DNA from: Heliocidaris tuberculata
Taxonomy: Eukaryota; Echinodermata; Echinoidea; Camarodonta; Echinometridae
DNA: 64,000 bases
Assembly (NCBI GenBank): GCA_025618425.1
Contig: CM046848.1
Coordinates: 32,752,311-32,816,310 of the forward strand
Direction: 5' to 3'
Below, piece after piece: positions 24,001 to 35,119 of this stretch (the first letter of the stretch is position 1; each line of letters opens with the position of its first letter). A model generated the notes under the pieces. It saw only the letters and a program-made list of their open reading frames with translations. It was not told where the DNA came from and ran no database searches. A program made the position numbers and the translations under genes.

Positions 24001-26216
24001 TCCAAATGCTATGGCAGGGACAACTCTCACAGAGTACAGAGCAATGAAAGCAACACCAGCACTAATCGATGTCATGAAGGGATGGGTCGATGGAACCTCT
24101 TTCTACAGAGAAAACCAGACAAAAGATAAATATTTTTTGGATTTTCTTTGAAATTGCTATGAGAAATATGCTATTGAAACACTAAATCATTCAATATGCT
24201 GTAAAATGCAAAACAGTATGGAAAGAAACATTCAAATTTCAAAATTAAAAACAATGACATCATAATTAGTATGAATTATCAAGAAAGTGAAAATATCTTG
24301 TTCAAGCATAGTATTATACTCAGTAAGCTGTTCAATTTCTCATATGTAAATACACATAGTCTAAAGTTGTTCAAACTAAATAAAGGACTTTATGCCCCTT
24401 TCATTTCTAACAACACAGATTATAAATGAAAGATTCATTTGGCAAAATCCTTCATGTCAATATGGAGTGTTATCTGGTTTGTTAATCATTTCACTCCAGA
24501 CTTTAATGTATATTGATACTCACGCCTAATACTGTAATGTTAACTTTGAAAATATGGCAACTTTACCACAACTTGTTAAGATCTAATGTTCACCTTTAAT
24601 CTCTTCCTGAGTGTGGGCCACAAGGCAAAGAGTTGCATGGCAAGAATTACAGTAGCAAAGGCATGAAGTGTTGTGGGTAGTCTCGATGCCAGGCACACAG
24701 AGGCAAAGATAGATGCATTCAGAGACAGATGCTGCGATGCTCTGATGCATAAACAACAGCAGATTACATGTATATGATAATAATGACAATCTATGGCACA
24801 CAAAAGTATCTATACTATTTTTTGTATTTACATAAATTTTCTTCCCCCAGTCTCTAAATATTATTTCAAATTCAGATATGTAAAGCTATCAAATAAATGT
24901 ACATTTATTTAAACACTACATGGATTGCTGACCCCAGAATTGTATCTCTACTGAACCTCAAAATCTTCATTCATATTGTAAAGCATTTGCCAATCAATCT
25001 ATTACCTAGTAAATTGCTGATTTTAAGATAGTAAGCTTTGTAATAGACTTTACATAGCTTATAAAGGATTCATACAAAGAATGTTTCTGATATCTCTACG
25101 ATGCATAGTCTTTCTCGTTATAAGATCAACTGACACATACCCTGCTCAAAATAAATCTCAATGAATTTGATATAAGTGTAACACCTTCGTCACCAAGATG
25201 AGACCAACATCAGACCAACAAAAGACTGAACAAAAAAATGACATTAAAATTAATTTAATGGCCAAGATTTTTTCGTTATCAATCATTTTGGGGTCGATCT
25301 GTCTGTGTGACAGGGGTACTAGTCTAGACTTGAAAGGGAAGTAAGAATTGCTCCCTCAAAAGTTTTTATAAAATCTGAAATATAAACCTTGAAAGGAAAC
25401 AAAACTGTTAATGCTACAAAGAATAGAACATAATGTCAAATACTCACACAACTTTAGTGGTACCATAGTCATAAAAGATCAGGTTACCCAGTAACATAAA
25501 CACCTGAAAAACAAATATTGATGATAATCAGACATATATTATCATTACAAGCATTTCCAAAAAATATCTCAGATATATATAGCTTTAAAAAGGTGATTCA
25601 TCATTTCTAATATGTGCTTCAACATGTTGATTGACACATTCCCCAGTGGTTTTTTGGTAATCACAGCAACAATATGCATAATGATACTTTTAAATTGCTT
25701 TTGTATAAGTGCTCCATGACTTCCATACTTCATAATATCTTAATCCTTCCATGCATATATGTACTTCAACCAAATTGAATTTAAACTTTCCATAATGGTT
25801 CTTAAATCACAGCAGTAGCAAAAGTTCACAGATAACAGGAATAATATCCCACATAGTTGAAACCAAGTTAGAAGAGACATTTTTAAGACAGAAAAATACA
25901 CAAATCTCACAGAGCACTTTACTCACTGTCATGGCATAGATGGTATCTGTGCTGATAGAATCAGTCAGTGTCTTCAGTATCGGTGACATGCCGAATGAGA
26001 ATGTGAGGAAGATACAGCTTGTGCGCAGATCATCCAAAACTGTGGATATATATATAAAATATTAAAGCACAAATTTTGTCAACACGTACTGGAATTCTGA
26101 ATAAACAATACCGGTATTTAGGGTGACATGTAGATGGTGTAACCCTGAATACTTTAACTACTGAAAAAAATTCACTCATAAAGTACCCTTTTAATAAATC
26201 AGTGTATTTCTCTGTT

Positions 26217-26248
<32 letters not shown>

Positions 26249-27701
26249 TTCTATCACAGTCTATTCCTTTCTATCCCTTTCTATGACAATATCTCTTTCT
26301 TGATATGTGGGCTCTCAAGTCATTTTGTCCTATCTTCCTGTCTGTATCTGTTTCTCTCTCTCTTCCTCAAAATACAGCAGGCATGCAGGTTTTCAGTATG
26401 AGAATGATATATAACACTTACTAGACCTTTGAACTTTGACCTTGTCATCTGACCTCTCCAGCCATCGAAACACTGGGTATCCACACAAGGTGAGTATTCC
26501 ACTGACACAGAGCAGAGATGATGGAGACATCTGGCCAGTGAACATGAAGATGTATGCCACTACAAACAAGCACACACTGAGATAAAAACAAAAAGAACAA
26601 GATGTATGTGTCAATTTTGCACGCATTCTTCATAGTTTGTCCCAAGTCATGTCCATATTTTGCAATTCTTTTCTATTTGATATCTAATCATTTGAAATAT
26701 TTTATTTCCCTTTGTGTTTTTTTTTTTTTTTTCCTTTTGGGGTGGGGTACCTCTTCCATTTAACAATTTAAGAAGACAAACTAATTAACAAAGCCACACT
26801 TCAACTTTTGAACTTACCTGCTAAGCTGTTGAGTAACCACTCCAGTTTCATATACAACATTCCAATACTGATAGGTCCTTGTGTACACTGCAGACAGGAG
26901 ATAGGAATACTAAGTGAGAGTGCAATTTATGGTTCATACTTTAAAACTATGTATCCTACACATAAAACTCTTAGTTTCACAGATGTTTACTGGCTACTGT
27001 AGGGTATAACAATTACAATATAGTCAGAGGGAACAGAATTATAATCCCACTTAACTTGTGGAATAATCTCCCACCAGAAACACTCAATAGCAACAGTGTA
27101 AACTTTGAAAAGGCATGGAAGCAGAAACTTGATCGCTTTGACCCTGATGTTATTTTCACTTGCACCTAAAATGTCTGCCCTATGCATGCGACAAACGGTA
27201 ACACAACCTGCAGAAATCTCACACAAGAAGATGCAGAGGGGCAAATAAGTTGTTATACTTATCAAGGTACATCAACGATAATCAAGCAAGAGTGGGAAAT
27301 TCAGTTTTCACAACATCATTTTCACTGATATGAAGAAATCACTGAACAAAATTATTCCTTTTCTTACTATATTTCTACCTTTTAGACAAGTACATATTGC
27401 TAAATAAAGACATGAAGGGTGCTACAAAATCAAAGAATACCTTGAACAAAGACATATATATGTATTAGAAAGAGTTCGCTAGAAAAAAAGAAACATAGCC
27501 CTACAAAATAGTGATTTGACAGATGTATATATTCCCTGGAAGAGGTATAATAGCACTACAAAACAAATCTTATGAACAAACTACATGTAGTTCAGCATAC
27601 TTACAATTCTTCTTCATTTCATCTAAGAATGAGTCATCAACATAGTTATCTGGGACACCCTGGTCCTTGTATAGGATCTTGGCCCATTTCTTAGTCACCA
27701 T
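21088..27701 (-). CDS. PIGC: GPI-GlcNAc transferase subunit C, complete
   Basis: PIG-C is a membrane subunit of the ER complex that transfers GlcNAc from UDP-GlcNAc to phosphatidylinositol, the first step of GPI-anchor synthesis. Exons in gene order: 27605-27701, 26818-26887, 26422-26576, 25927-26039, 25448-25503, 24594-24741, 23936-24102, 21088-21130; all junctions are GT-AG and the phases fit, giving 282 aa (human 297). Recognised segments: [51 protein letters not shown] then [27 protein letters not shown] and [13 protein letters not shown], and near the end NIHGPWDEA. Several hydrophobic membrane segments are present. The start at 27701 has a GCCATGG context; an in-frame ATG at 27725 would add eight residues. 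Intron 7 contains a hAT element, a nested foldback and a TTAA MITE. Confidence 0.95.
21518..22807. mobile_element. Mariner-like foldback element, interrupted
   Basis: The ends TACAAGGTGTAAAAAAAA and TTTTTTTTACCAATTGTA are TA-bounded inverted repeats. The long arms pair: CTTGAAGGATGTCAAATTTA on the left against TAAATTTGACATCCTTCAA at 22692. It is interrupted by a TTAA MITE at 21671-22266. Related copies lie at 56738-60218 and 63680-64000. No transposase frame. It lies in PIGC intron 7. Confidence 0.78.
21671..22266. mobile_element. TTAA-flanked MITE, family 3, nested
   Basis: Ends TTAAAGGGCAATCCAACCTT and AAGGTTGGATTTTCCTTAA are inverted repeats bounded by TTAA. It interrupts the foldback element at 21518-22807; the relative at 56738 is uninterrupted at the matching position. 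Non-coding. Confidence 0.85.
22915..23912. mobile_element. hAT-type element in PIGC intron 7
   Basis: The flanks 22907-22914 and 23913-23920 are both TCTACAGG, a perfect 8-bp duplication. The ends read CAGGGTCGGAAAT and ATTATTTCCTAGGCTG, imperfect inverted repeats starting with hAT-like CAG. About 1 kb; no long transposase frame. The right duplication ends 15 bp from the PIGC exon 7 splice donor edge (23935). Confidence 0.8.
26995..27290 (+). mobile_element. LINE 3'-end remnant in PIGC intron 1
   Basis: The plus strand encodes [20 protein letters not shown] and [13 protein letters not shown], the last segment of a CR1/jockey-type reverse transcriptase, followed by a stop and a short tail with TTATCAAGGTACATCAACG. 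Antisense to PIGC. Dead fragment. Confidence 0.65.
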
Positions 27702-28494
27702 GGCGAAATCTAATACCAGTGACATAAGTTGCAGCAAGTTGTTTATACTTTAACCTGATTTTAAAGGAAAGCATCAGATCAATAAATAAATCAATAGACC
27801 CTATGTCAAAAAATTGTTTATCAGCAACTATTTTTTCTACTTCAAGCCAAGATAAATGATTCATAACACTCTTAATTTGATTTCAACTTAATTTAAATTT
27901 TGCTAAGAGGTGTAGCATAAGAAGCACTTTTGAAAATCTTTTCTCAATGTGAAAAAAATATATTGGAAATTTTCAGGCAAGTTGTTTGTTTAGTGCATTA
28001 AACCCATGCCTTGGGAAACAATTTGATTTTGGTAAAGGGCAATTTTATGGTTACTCACATTACATCTGGTGGGGTTTTGAGTTACATCTTAGGCTCCTGT
28101 TCTCTTACTAAAGCTGTAAAGCCCCTTTCACAATTGGTCTGCGACCGTTTGCGACCATTTGGTCGCACGACAGGCTGCAACAGGCTTCAATCGCCATCGA
28201 TCTCATCAGGTCGCAGAAAGGCATTCACAAATGCAACAGCGGTCGTAAAACAAAAGCGACTAGAAGAGACTGTTGCACGAGTAAGTCGCATTTGCTCGCA
28301 TATGCTCGTGCGAGTGGTCTTGCGTTCACATGCGAGTGTTGCACGAGTGATTGCGAGTGGCTTGACGCCAATCACAATAGTCGCACGATCGATTGCATGG
28401 TGGTGCGAGTGGATGTGAGACCATGCGATCGCTCGTGCGATTGAATGAGACCGGTGCAAGTGGTCGTGAGAGTATTCATGCGAGTGGCATGGGG

Positions 28495-28502
28495 TATAAA
28501 AA
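28495..28502 (+). promoter_or_regulatory. TATA box inside the GTCGC element
   Basis: TATAAAAA within GGGGTATAAAAACCCC, the only strong TATA in the element, 56 bp before the ATG at 28558. The spacing fits a start near 28525-28530 and a short 5' UTR. Confidence 0.5.
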
Positions 28503-28557
28503 CCCCTTCGACAATTGACCGGTAGTCAGTTTCAAGTTGGCCTTCTTAATAGTCAAG

Positions 28558-28659
28558 ATGCCAAAGAAGAAAGTTACAAAGAAGAGAAAGTTGTTAGAGG
28601 AGGGCCCTGTTGCAGAAGATCATCTCCATAGTCCCCCTATATATACCCCCGAGGAATAG
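28558..28659 (+). CDS. Truncated 33-aa frame with nuclear-localisation-like N-terminus
   Basis: The frame starts MPKKKVTKKRKLLEEG and ends SPPIYTPEE-stop. The basic run PKKKVTKKRK resembles an SV40-type nuclear localisation signal. It is preceded by a TATA box and lies in the middle of the GTCGC element, where pentamer repeats are absent. It is most easily read as the leftover first exon of a transposase or accessory DNA-binding protein in an internally deleted element. I do not recognise the family, and the 33-aa product may not be made. Confidence 0.4.
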   Translation: MPKKKVTKKRKLLEEGPVAEDHLHSPPIYTPEE

Positions 28660-29474
28660 TCGCATACAGTCTCATACAGTCGTGCAACGGTAGTACAACG
28701 TTGTAAGATGTGCTGCGATCGGTCGTGCAACAGTCTCATGGTCTTAGCACAATCGCACCCATTCGCAAGACTGGTCGCTATAGGTCGCTAGCGCACGTGC
28801 GAGTGTTGCACGACGTCCAGCCCACCCACTGCGACTATTGAATCGTGCGAACTCTCGCATCTAATCGTGCAACGTTGTGCAACACTCATACCAGAATCGC
28901 ACGACTGGTCGTACGACCTAATGCGAGTGAATCGATCGCATCTGGTCGTGTCTGGATTTTGAGCATGTTCAAAGTTCAGATGCGACCAGTCACGACCGCC
29001 TCAGGTTCGTGCGACCGCCTGCAACGACTGCGAGTGGTCGCAAGACACCAAGCGATCGGTCGTGCAACACCCCGAAAAATCTGTTGCAGGCGGTCGCAAA
29101 CTGGTCGCAGACCAATTGTGAAAGGGGCTTTAGGTAAATGAGTTTTGGTTACAACAATGCATACATAATTAGAGTACCTAAATACTGTATCAAAACTTCA
29201 GAAGAAGAAACATACTTTCTGCCAACCCTGTAATGTTTGGTTACTCACATTAAATTATTTTTTAACATAACGTAACGTGAGCAACCGAACATTTGCAGGG
29301 TTGGCAGAAAGTATGTTTCTTCTTCTGAAGTTTTGATACAGTATTTAGGTACTCTAATAAGGTGCATTGTTGTAACCAAAACTCATTGATCTAACACCTG
29401 TAGTAAGAGAACAGGAGCTTAAGATGCAAGTCAAAACCTCTCCATATGTAACGTGAGTTACCATGGAATTGCCC

Positions 29475-30680
29475 ATAATACACATTTTCCATAGACTCCT
29501 GCCAAGGTTATCTTGGGCTTGGTATTCACAGGTTTATAAATGAGACACTTAGTGGGCTGCACTTACATGTAGCCCTGTGCAAAGTGTGGAGGCTTTAACT
29601 GTTTCAAAATGATGTTCCTTAACCTAATTCAGGCTATCCGGCTATATCATGGTTGAGGAAACCACTTGTTCGTTTATACGCACATGCCTGTGTGCAGAGT
29701 CTATATGAGGGGAAAGAGGAAACTAATCAGTTGAGACACACAGACAATATGGGAGACTGTCTCCATTGTCAGAGACTTTTGTCAAGAATTTTGGTAGCCT
29801 GTTTGGGAGACAGTCTCCCATTTCAGATCCCAATTTTCTTTGTTTACATTTGCTGCAAAGGAATATCTTTGGCTCAACTTGAAAATGTGATAAACAGATT
29901 GCTCATGAAAAATTACTTGGACTCCTTTTGACCATCTACTTTTGTTTTTACAACATGCTTTGTTGTGATCCACACACAAAACAAATGGGCTTCTGACTTC
30001 AGAGAGGGAAAAAAAATCATGAGAAAAAGTGCCTTGTTGTTGGTGTTGTTTCTATTGTCCTTTTGTAAGCAAAGTCTCCGATATCACAGTGTCTCTCAAG
30101 TAGCATAGCCATAGAGGCAGTCTAGAGCCTCCCAATTCGGCCATGCGCCTCTACCAGGCTCTAACATGTCTAATGTTACATGTATATTAGACTGAAAATT
30201 CTGTCTCTCATTCGTTAGCTCTTCACTTAGAGACAGAAACGGTCATATCACTCTGCTGTGCAAACTGAATACACATTGACTTACACACTAATAACAGTTT
30301 GAATACGGCTGCAAGATTTTCAAACGGAGAATACCTTACATAGACCTAGACCAAAAGCTTCAGTCTCTCATTTTGGCGGTTGTTACGCTGAGACTACGTC
30401 TGGCTCCACTGACCCCCTCCATTTAGAGACTGAAGTCTATGCTGTGCTGTGTGTTAGGAGCCAACGGAAAGGGCAACGGGTACGGGATCGCAGAGAAGAG
30501 ATTTGAATTTCGGACTCTTTATGGCATTTATGTAACAATGACACTCATAAAGATACGCTAATTATGCCATTGAATAAATCTAGAACACACTCCATGTATT
30601 TTGCTTACTATACCTTGCTTCTTCGGCTCCTTATTTCAACCTGAAGTTGAAGTAAGACATCTTCGCAGGCAAGAGTCGTC
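29475..30680. other. Stretch without a supported gene
   Basis: It contains a short inverted pair ACAATATGGGAGACTGTCTCC and GGGAGACAGTCTCCC-type segments (about 29747-29820). At 30191-30268 there is a segment that is the reverse complement of 31286-31362, the proposed third exon of the gene below. Nothing else could be supported. Confidence 0.4.
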
Positions 30681-30740
30681 GTAATTGACGTGACCCGGAA
30701 GTTCTTCGAAGTGCATTAATTTGAACGTATATATATGCAG
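30681..30740 (+). promoter_or_regulatory. CRE/ETS-type promoter candidate
   Basis: TTGACGTGACCCGGAAGTTC joins a CRE-like TGACGT (30686-30691) to a consensus ETS/GABP site CCGGAAGT (30695-30702), a usual layout of housekeeping and often bidirectional promoters. A TATATATAT lies at 30728-30736 but is only 20 bp before the ATG, too close to place a start upstream of it. Confidence 0.45.
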
Positions 30741-30755
30741 CTCCCGTAGAAGAAG

Positions 30756-31368
30756 ATGAGGCAGTTTTATGGCGATCACCTCAAAGTAAGCTCATAATAT
30801 TCTTATTTTCATTCGAAATTTTATATTAAATCATATACCTTCCAGTTCCAGGTATTAGATACCTGAAATTTCATTTGTGATAATTTTTTAAATAGAAATA
30901 GACTCTAGATCTAAATACGTCAATAATGAGGATAAATGGAATTCCCCAGATTCGGGGGAATTTAGGTGGTTTGGCACCCTAACAGTGCGAGATAGGCACG
31001 AGTACCGTCTGTGTATGGGGAAGGTCGAAAATGTCAAAATTATTAAATTATTCCCCAGAAGCAGACGGTTATTTCCGTCTAACTTAGACCCTGAATTACC
31101 TGAAAAAAGAGCTTTAAACGGATTATTCAGTCAAATTGGTAAGTTGAGCCGATTCCTTAAATAGTATTAGTAGAGCCTCTAGGCCTAACCAATTCACTAA
31201 ATAATATGTAGATCTAGATATATGAGTAAAAATCAAATAATAGCGATTTTTCCAGCTACTCGTCCGCGCGTAGTCGGTTTGCACAGCAGAGTAATACGAC
31301 CGTTTCTAAGTGAAGTCTTGAGAGCTAACGAACGAGAGACAGAATTTTCGGTCCAACGACACTGCTAA
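30756..31368 (+). CDS. Possible small three-exon gene, 116 aa, unknown function
   Basis: Proposed exons: 30756-30785, 30931-31138, 31256-31368, phases 0 and 1. Donors AAA|GTAAGC and ATTG|GTAAGT are good; the acceptor before 31256 (TTTTTCCAG) is strong, that before 30931 (AATAATGAG) is weak. The product starts MRQFYGDHLK, continues with GEFRWFGTLTVRDRHEYRL and ELPEKRALNGLFSQIG, and ends RANERETEFSVQRHC-stop. It is basic, has no signal peptide or membrane segment, and I recognise no family. Support is the uninterrupted 69-codon middle exon, the splice sites and the CRE/ETS promoter just upstream. Against it: exon 3 has an inverted copy 1 kb upstream, so part may be repeat-derived. Confidence 0.35.
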
Positions 31369-32590
31369 GTGCGCTATTATAAAAGTTCATCTCGAGTTTG
31401 ACTCATAAAAATTGCTCTAAAATCACATTTATCTTGTAGTTGTAGATCATTAATCAAATTAGGGACCCTGAGGCTGAGCCGGAGCCTGATCTGCATTCTG
31501 AAGCCCCTAGTAAGATCAAGAGTACCAGCGTGCAGCGCGGGCCGACTGGCCCGGATCTCCCCCGGCCTAATCTACGACTAGTATAGTACGAGCCGACCGC
31601 TCCGTGGAGCTCGGCCTCGGAGTTTGGGTCAGATAATAGACTCTAAAATTGAATTTAAAAATCTAAATGCATTAAAGTTCTACTTACCATATAAAATAAT
31701 AATTAACAAGTTGAGTTCTTAGATAAGATGTTTCAATGATCTATATCTCATACGAAACAAACTTTTTGTCACGAAATCGCAGACACAGAGGCAAACCTTA
31801 ACCATCAACGGTGTGTTTGAGAAAACAAATTTTCAGGAAAAAAATGAACCGGTAATTACGTTGACAAACTCGCATGGATAAATATTCGGGTTATGGGAAA
31901 GAAGGGGGGAGGGGTCCCTTTTCGGATAATATCGACCAGCAAGCCTCTTCCTTATCAATATACTGTTGGGTTTTACATGTTTTCAAACAATTATGTAAAA
32001 GATAGCTAGTCCAAATGACAATTATGGCAAATCCATTATACATAGTGATTCCACTAACATTGTCGTCAAGGTGAAGTGGAGATGGAGATCGTCATCATAA
32101 AGAAAAAGAGACCGCGAATACGAAGTAGACAACTAATAGGCTACCTTATAGTTAAAGGATTTTTTTTCAATCCAGAATAAGAATTAGGCCTATTTGTAGG
32201 GTAAAATCAAGCCAAAGAGAGATGATTTGCCAATAAGAGGTATGTTATTTTGTATATACTTTATAGTACCTTATCCCCCCCCCCTCTCTCTCCCCCTCTC
32301 CCTCCCTCTATACCTTGTCTGTAAATCTGCTATTAAATCACTCTCATCACTTTCCGCTGTCCCTTTGATTCTTATCTCAGCCTCCCCTGCTTAATTCTCT
32401 TCTCCCCCCTTCTCTCTCCTATTGTCCGATTTGAGTTATGAATTATTTATAGTATTGATTTATTGAGTTGATTTATTATTCGACCCTTTTTCGGGGTATG
32501 AGAGTACAATCAAAATCATGAACATAACAAGGTGTACATGTAATGTGAAATGAGATAAACAACACATAATAAACAGTTTGATTATAATCT
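31369..32590. other. Stretch without a firm gene
   Basis: A GC-rich segment at 31455-31620 is open in one frame (EAEPEPDLHSEAPSKIKSTS) but has no splice phase that joins it to the exons upstream. 31640-32270 is AT-rich and featureless; 32274-32420 is a CT-rich tract. 32440-32590 resembles a LINE 3' UTR on the minus strand. Confidence 0.35.
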
Positions 32591-32595
32591 ATAGT

Positions 32596-33050
32596 CAGTG
32601 GCGTAGCTAGGATTTTTTACAAGGGGGGCAAATTCTGCTTGAAGGGAGACCCGTATTTATTTCTTCTCGCCAGCCCTCCAAAACTCGCTCAGTGGGTGAC
32701 GACAATTTTTTTTTTTCCGCCAGCCCTCAAAAAAGGTCGCTCAGTGGGGGGGGGGGGGGGGGGGGGGGGGTTATCAGATGTTTTCCTCCATAATTCTCTG
32801 ACAAGCAACAAAAACAAAACAAAAAAAAAATTGTCAATTCTAAAATTCAGGCAGACCCGTATTTTTTTCTTCTCGCCAGCCCTCAAAAACTCGCTCAGTG
32901 GGTCAGTGGGGGGGGGGGGGGGGGGTTGCCCATGTTTTCCTTCATTCCATAATTCTCTGACAACCAAAAAAAAAAAAAAAAAAATCTAGGAAAAGTTGTC
33001 AGGGGGGGGGGCATTCTGACCCCCTGCCCCCCCCCTCAGCTTCGCTAGTG
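32596..33050. mobile_element. hAT MITE with G runs, 8-bp target duplication
   Basis: The ends CAGTGGCGTAGCTAGG and CAGCTTCGCTAGTG are inverted repeats; the flanks 32588-32595 and 33051-33058 are both TCTATAGT. The interior contains two copies of a unit with CCCGTATTT, CGCCAGCCCTC and CGCTCAGTGG followed by a long G run, and a C run near the right end. Same family as 46244-46555. Confidence 0.9.
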
Positions 33051-33289
33051 TCTATAGTAGGTAAACATTACTAACAAGCATATAATACAAGTTTTTTTTT
33101 TTAAGTTCTATAAAAGTTTAACATACAAATAGTAACAGGAAAACCCTAGAACATAGTCATTTACAAGTCAAGCCGTAAAGGTGACTTACAAATGATACGA
33201 AAACCATATAATACATTATATACATAATTACAAGTCAATCCGTAAAGGCGGTTTAACTACTCTACCACTACGCGATACATTTTCTTTAT

Positions 33290-33660
33290 ATACGTATGAA
33301 TCTACCCTTGCATCATGGGCTCTTTGGTAAATGTGAGAAAAATGCTATACAGTTATCCTGATAGTTTTATCAGTTGCTTCAAATGGCAAGTATTGGCTGA
33401 GTTAAATAGAGTTCACATTTATGGCACACTTGGTTGCCTAACAAAATGTCGTTTTAGATACATCCGTCTTTCTTTGGCAAAATATGGACACGTAAAAATA
33501 TAGTGGAATTCATCCCCAATATCATTAGTTAAACAGAGAGAACAACAAATATCTTCAGTATACTGACTGAACCTACCTTTATTTACAAGTAAATTGTGCG
33601 ATCTACATCTAAATTTACAAAATGGAATAATATCTTTATTGCCAAGTGCTATCAAGTATT
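33290..33660 (-). mobile_element. LINE C-terminal remnant
   Basis: The minus strand encodes CSLCLTNDIGDEFHYIFTCP, the C-x2-C-...-H-x4-C finger found at the end of many non-LTR reverse transcriptases. Past a stop it shows FEATDKTI, QRAHDARVDSYV-like text typical of these 3' ends. Remnant only. Confidence 0.6.
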
Positions 33661-33805
33661 TCTCAACAACTAATTCCTTTTTAAAGATTCTATGATCCCC
33701 TTTCTGCCGGCCTCTCTATATTCTTTCTGTGTTCTCTTTCTTCCACTCACTATATATTTCTTTCTTCCTATATATCTCTCCCTCTTTCATGTCCCTCCTG
33801 CTATT

Positions 33806-33809
<4 letters not shown>

Positions 33810-33852
<43 letters not shown>
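33810..33852. repeat. (CT)n microsatellite
   Basis: An almost pure CT dinucleotide run in a longer pyrimidine-rich block (33690-33900). It creates long spurious Ser/Leu frames. Confidence 0.9.
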
Positions 33853-33857
<5 letters not shown>

Positions 33858-34374
33858 CCTTTCTCTTTGTATTTTTACTCTTACTCATTTTCTTTTTATA
33901 TTTGTTTAAATTTGACATCCATTTCGTCAGTTCAAAAGAAAACTAAATGGACATGAGATGGGCAAGCACAGGATGGTGGATATTGACCTTAAAATCTAAA
34001 TTTGGTATTTCATTTAGCTATGAATATTTTTTTTGTTTTTGTTTTTTGGTGCTATATACATAATTGCAGAAACCTGCGCAAACATTGGTAAACCTATCAT
34101 CAGTGGTTTACTTTAATAAAATATTATTAAAGATTATGAAATGGCAAAAATCATCTATTTTTAAATTTTTTAGTGATATTTTGTCTATAAATTGAGCATT
34201 TTTAGATTGCTTATCTGGAAGTAAAATACCCAAAGTTTTTCAAGGATTGATGTAAAAATTTAATTTAAAAGGTTAAAAAGGGGCTTACGCCTTATGACTG
34301 AATATCAACTTTTAAATTTCTAAATTAAAAAAAAAAAAAACTTTTGTAGAGAAAACATACAGAACTTACATACT

Positions 34375-34830
34375 TATCTGGGAACCTCGCTGCCCAAACA
34401 TGTGGATATTCTGGCACCTAACTTTGCGGTTCCATGACATTTGCTCCTGCGACAATTGCTCCGGTCTAACTTTGCCATGTTAAACCTAAACCTAACCCTA
34501 ACCCTAACCCTAGTCCTAATCTTCATATTGTCCTTAACAAAAAAAAAACCAAATCATGACCTTGACCTTAACCTTTGACCTTTCGAGATATGGACGGAGG
34601 AGCAAATGTCGCAGGAGCAAATGTCGTGTCACCAACTTCGCTTCCCGAATATGAAGTGGTGGTTGCCCGAATATCGGAACTTTGAAAAATCCTCAATTTG
34701 GGGGGGGGGGGGGGGGGGGGGGGAGGGGGCTGCAGTCTATTTCCGAAGGGGTGCCTTTTGCCCGTATATTAACTTTCCAGTGTTTTTGCGAGCGAGCGAG
34801 CAAAAATATTGGCCAGTTTTTCCTTCTTTT
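34375..34830. repeat. Dispersed repeat, inverted relative of 48530-48720
   Basis: GGATATTCTGGCACC (34407) and CCGAATATGAAGTGGTGGTTG occur in reverse orientation at 48650-48720 (CAACCACCACTTCATATTC and GGTGCCAGAATATCC). A G run at 34700-34722 and interstitial telomere-like repeats lie inside. Superfamily unknown. Confidence 0.55.
34483..34514. repeat. Short telomere-like (CCTAAC)n tract
   Basis: About five degenerate units of CCTAAC/CCCTAA. A shorter tract, CCCTAACCCTAACCC, lies near 50632. They are interstitial and far too short to be a chromosome end. Confidence 0.8.
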
Positions 34831-35119
34831 TCTCTCCTTCCCTTCTTTTCTTTATATTTTTGTTTTCCTTTCATTTCCCTTTTTTCCTTTTTCTTTCTCC
34901 TTTCTCTTTTCTCCTTTTCCTTTTCCCTTTCCCCTTTCCTCTTTCTTCCCCCTCCTTCTTTTTATTTGCCGACAGAGGTGGCGCATTTGCCGACAGCAGT
35001 TTTGAGTGGGGGGTATGACATCCCCACCCCCACCCCGCTAGCGACGCCCCTAATTGTATGCGACGACCTACAGAGGGAAATAAATGGAAATGAAAGGCAT
35101 TTAGAACCCAGAGTGTTAA

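Larger units (their letters stand above)
28119..29130. mobile_element. 1.0-kb GTCGC-rich TIR element (TA-flanked)
   Basis: The ends AAGCCCCTTTCACAATTGGT and ACCAATTGTGAAAGGGGCTT are perfect inverted repeats continuing to CTGCGACC/GGTCGCAG. TA lies on each side (28117-28118, 29131-29132); a TWA target as used by Harbinger elements is the alternative. The interior outside 28490-28660 is packed with GTCGC/GCGAC variants in both orientations. It carries a TATA box and a short open frame. Superfamily not established. Confidence 0.8.
28037..29474. mobile_element. Foldback element, interrupted by another element
   Basis: The left arm GGGCAATTTTATGGTTACTC pairs with GAGTTACCATGGAATTGCCC on the right. 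Pairing continues through TCCTGTTCTCTTACTA and GAGTTTTGGTTACAACAATG to a central hairpin containing CTGCCAACCCTG. The left arm is interrupted at 28117-29132; the right arm is not. Confidence 0.82.

Noticed and set aside
28011..28459. Open frames of 135 and 90 aa on both strands
   Set aside because: They lie in the GTCGC array, whose pentamer composition suppresses stop codons on both strands.
30610..30680. Divergent first exon on the minus strand (ATGTCTTACTTC...)
   Set aside because: The frame ends after eight codons and the possible donor GTTGAA is weak; a 5' UTR exon for PIGC here remains speculation.
31455..31586. GC-rich open stretch EAEPEPDLHSEAPSK
   Set aside because: No splice phase joins it to 30756-31368, and no start codon or conserved motif is present.
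34483..34514. Telomere repeats as a chromosome end
   Set aside because: Only about five degenerate units, with complex sequence on both sides.
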